From Saccharopolyspora galaxeae (lineage in GTDB: Bacteria > Actinomycetota > Actinomycetes > Mycobacteriales > Pseudonocardiaceae), in the NCBI RefSeq assembly GCF_016526145.1, contig NZ_JADDUE010000003.1:496001-560000 (forward strand): 64,000 nucleotides of DNA. The letters run 5' to 3'. The notes beneath the pieces are model-generated. The model was not told where the DNA came from. It was given only the letters and a program-made list of their open reading frames with translations, and searched no databases. Each line of letters begins with the position of its first letter. The stretch's first letter is position 1. Below, piece after piece: positions 63,524 to 64,000 of the stretch. The position numbers and the translations under genes are program-made.

Positions 63524-64000
63524 GTGGGCGCGTGGTTCTGGGCGCCGGAGTACTGGCAGGCGCGGGCCGTCGTCTCGCACCTGCTGGCGGCGGTGTACCT
63601 GCTGGGCTTCGCCTCCGCGGTGCACCAGTTCCGGCCGCTGGCCGGCGAGCACGGCCTGACCCCGGTGCCGCGCTTCCTATCGGCGGTGGGTTTCCGCCGC
63701 GCGCCGAGCCTGTTCCACCTGCACTACTCCGACCGCTTTTTCGGCGTCGTCGCGTGGACCGGGACGGTGCTCAGCGGCGCGGCGCTGGTGGGCTTGGTCG
63801 GCCTGCTACCGGTGTGGGCCTGGATGCTCGTGTGGGCCGTGCTGTGGGCGTTGTACCTGTCGATCGTCAACGTCGGGCAGATCTGGTACGGCTTCGGCTG
63901 GGAGTCGCTGCTGCTGGAGGCCGGGTTCCTGGCGATCTTCCTGGGCCCTGCGCACACGACTCCCCCGGCACCGATCATGTGGCTGCTGTGCTGGCTGCTG
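63524..64000 (+). CDS. Lipase maturation factor family membrane protein (3'-truncated by window end)
   Basis: The first 159 codons from GTG at 63524 (GGAAGGAGACC upstream); the frame is open at the window end. Hydrophobic segments alternate with the LMF-family hallmarks YWQARAVVSHLLAAVYLLGF, LHYSDRFFGVVAWTG and NVGQIWYGFGWESLLLEAGFLAIFLGP. The family relates to vertebrate LMF1; the bacterial role is unknown. Divergent from the RlmA-type gene. Confidence 0.85.
   Translation, partial: MGAWFWAPEYWQARAVVSHLLAAVYLLGFASAVHQFRPLAGEHGLTPVPRFLSAVGFRRAPSLFHLHYSDRFFGVVAWTGTVLSGAALVGLVGLLPVWAWMLVWAVLWALYLSIVNVGQIWYGFGWESLLLEAGFLAIFLGPAHTTPPAPIMWLLCWLL

Overview
The window is very GC-rich with GTG/ATG starts, strong purine Shine-Dalgarno sites and many 1-14 nt gene overlaps (ATGA, GTGA, TGATG). 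The gene content and order are those of a Pseudonocardiales-type actinomycete (Saccharopolyspora-like). From memory, the backbone follows the Mycobacterium tuberculosis Rv2537c-Rv2614c order: aroQ-aroB-aroK-aroC, prepilin peptidase, aroE-mltG-ruvX-alaS, aspS, an Rv2578c-type radical SAM gene, hisS, MBL hydrolase, cyclophilin, relA, apt, secF-secD, yajC, ruvB-ruvA-ruvC, yebC, pdxT-pdxS, phosphatidylinositol-phosphate synthase, HIT protein, thrS. Most genes lie on the minus strand.

Layout. 0-5.4 kb: a putative secreted beta-propeller lipoprotein, four shikimate-pathway genes and a type IV prepilin peptidase. 5.6-9.1 kb: a divergent sugar PTS cluster (IIA, IIB / GntR regulator, IIC, HPr) around one dre-like operator, which points to N-acetylglucosamine uptake under DasR-type control. 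9.1-17.7 kb: aroE, mltG, ruvX, alaS, two small membrane proteins, a D-2-hydroxyacid dehydrogenase and rarA. 17.8-20.6 kb: a SulP anion transporter beside a beta-carbonic anhydrase, probably a bicarbonate pair, and a small secreted protein. 20.9-30.8 kb: GNAT enzyme, APH-fold protein, aspS, an HTH protein, radical SAM protein, YibE/F membrane protein. 30.8-49.2 kb: translation, stringent response, protein export, Holliday-junction processing, vitamin B6 synthesis and an EF-G-like GTPase. 49.2-54.8 kb: small hypothetical, PIP synthase, YceI, SDR, HIT, thrS. 54.9-59.6 kb: a PAS-GGDEF-degenerate EAL protein translationally coupled to a DUF574-type methyltransferase, then an FprA-type ferredoxin reductase behind an iron-box-like palindrome. 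59.6-64 kb: a lower-GC solitary ABC-type ATPase, an RlmA-type rRNA methyltransferase and a truncated lipase-maturation-factor gene.

The main candidate for an undescribed system is the 898-aa ATPase at 59646-62342. It has a split Rad50/PrrC-like ABC ATPase with a CxxC in the middle insertion. Its C-terminal domain carries an Arg-x3-Glu ... Asn-x2-Ser-His pattern that recalls the anticodon nucleases PrrC and RloC. It has no restriction-modification partner in view, its base composition differs from its neighbours, and a perfect 14+1+14 bp palindrome lies early in its coding sequence. Other points of interest are a long Gln-rich repeat tail on RuvC, a LexA-box-like site plus a second palindrome between the radical SAM and YibE/F genes, direct repeats upstream of pdxS, three iterated repeats at the SDR start, and an EAL domain that has lost its metal-binding residues.

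No tRNA, rRNA, CRISPR array or insertion sequence was recognised. All functional calls rest on motif reading without database searches.
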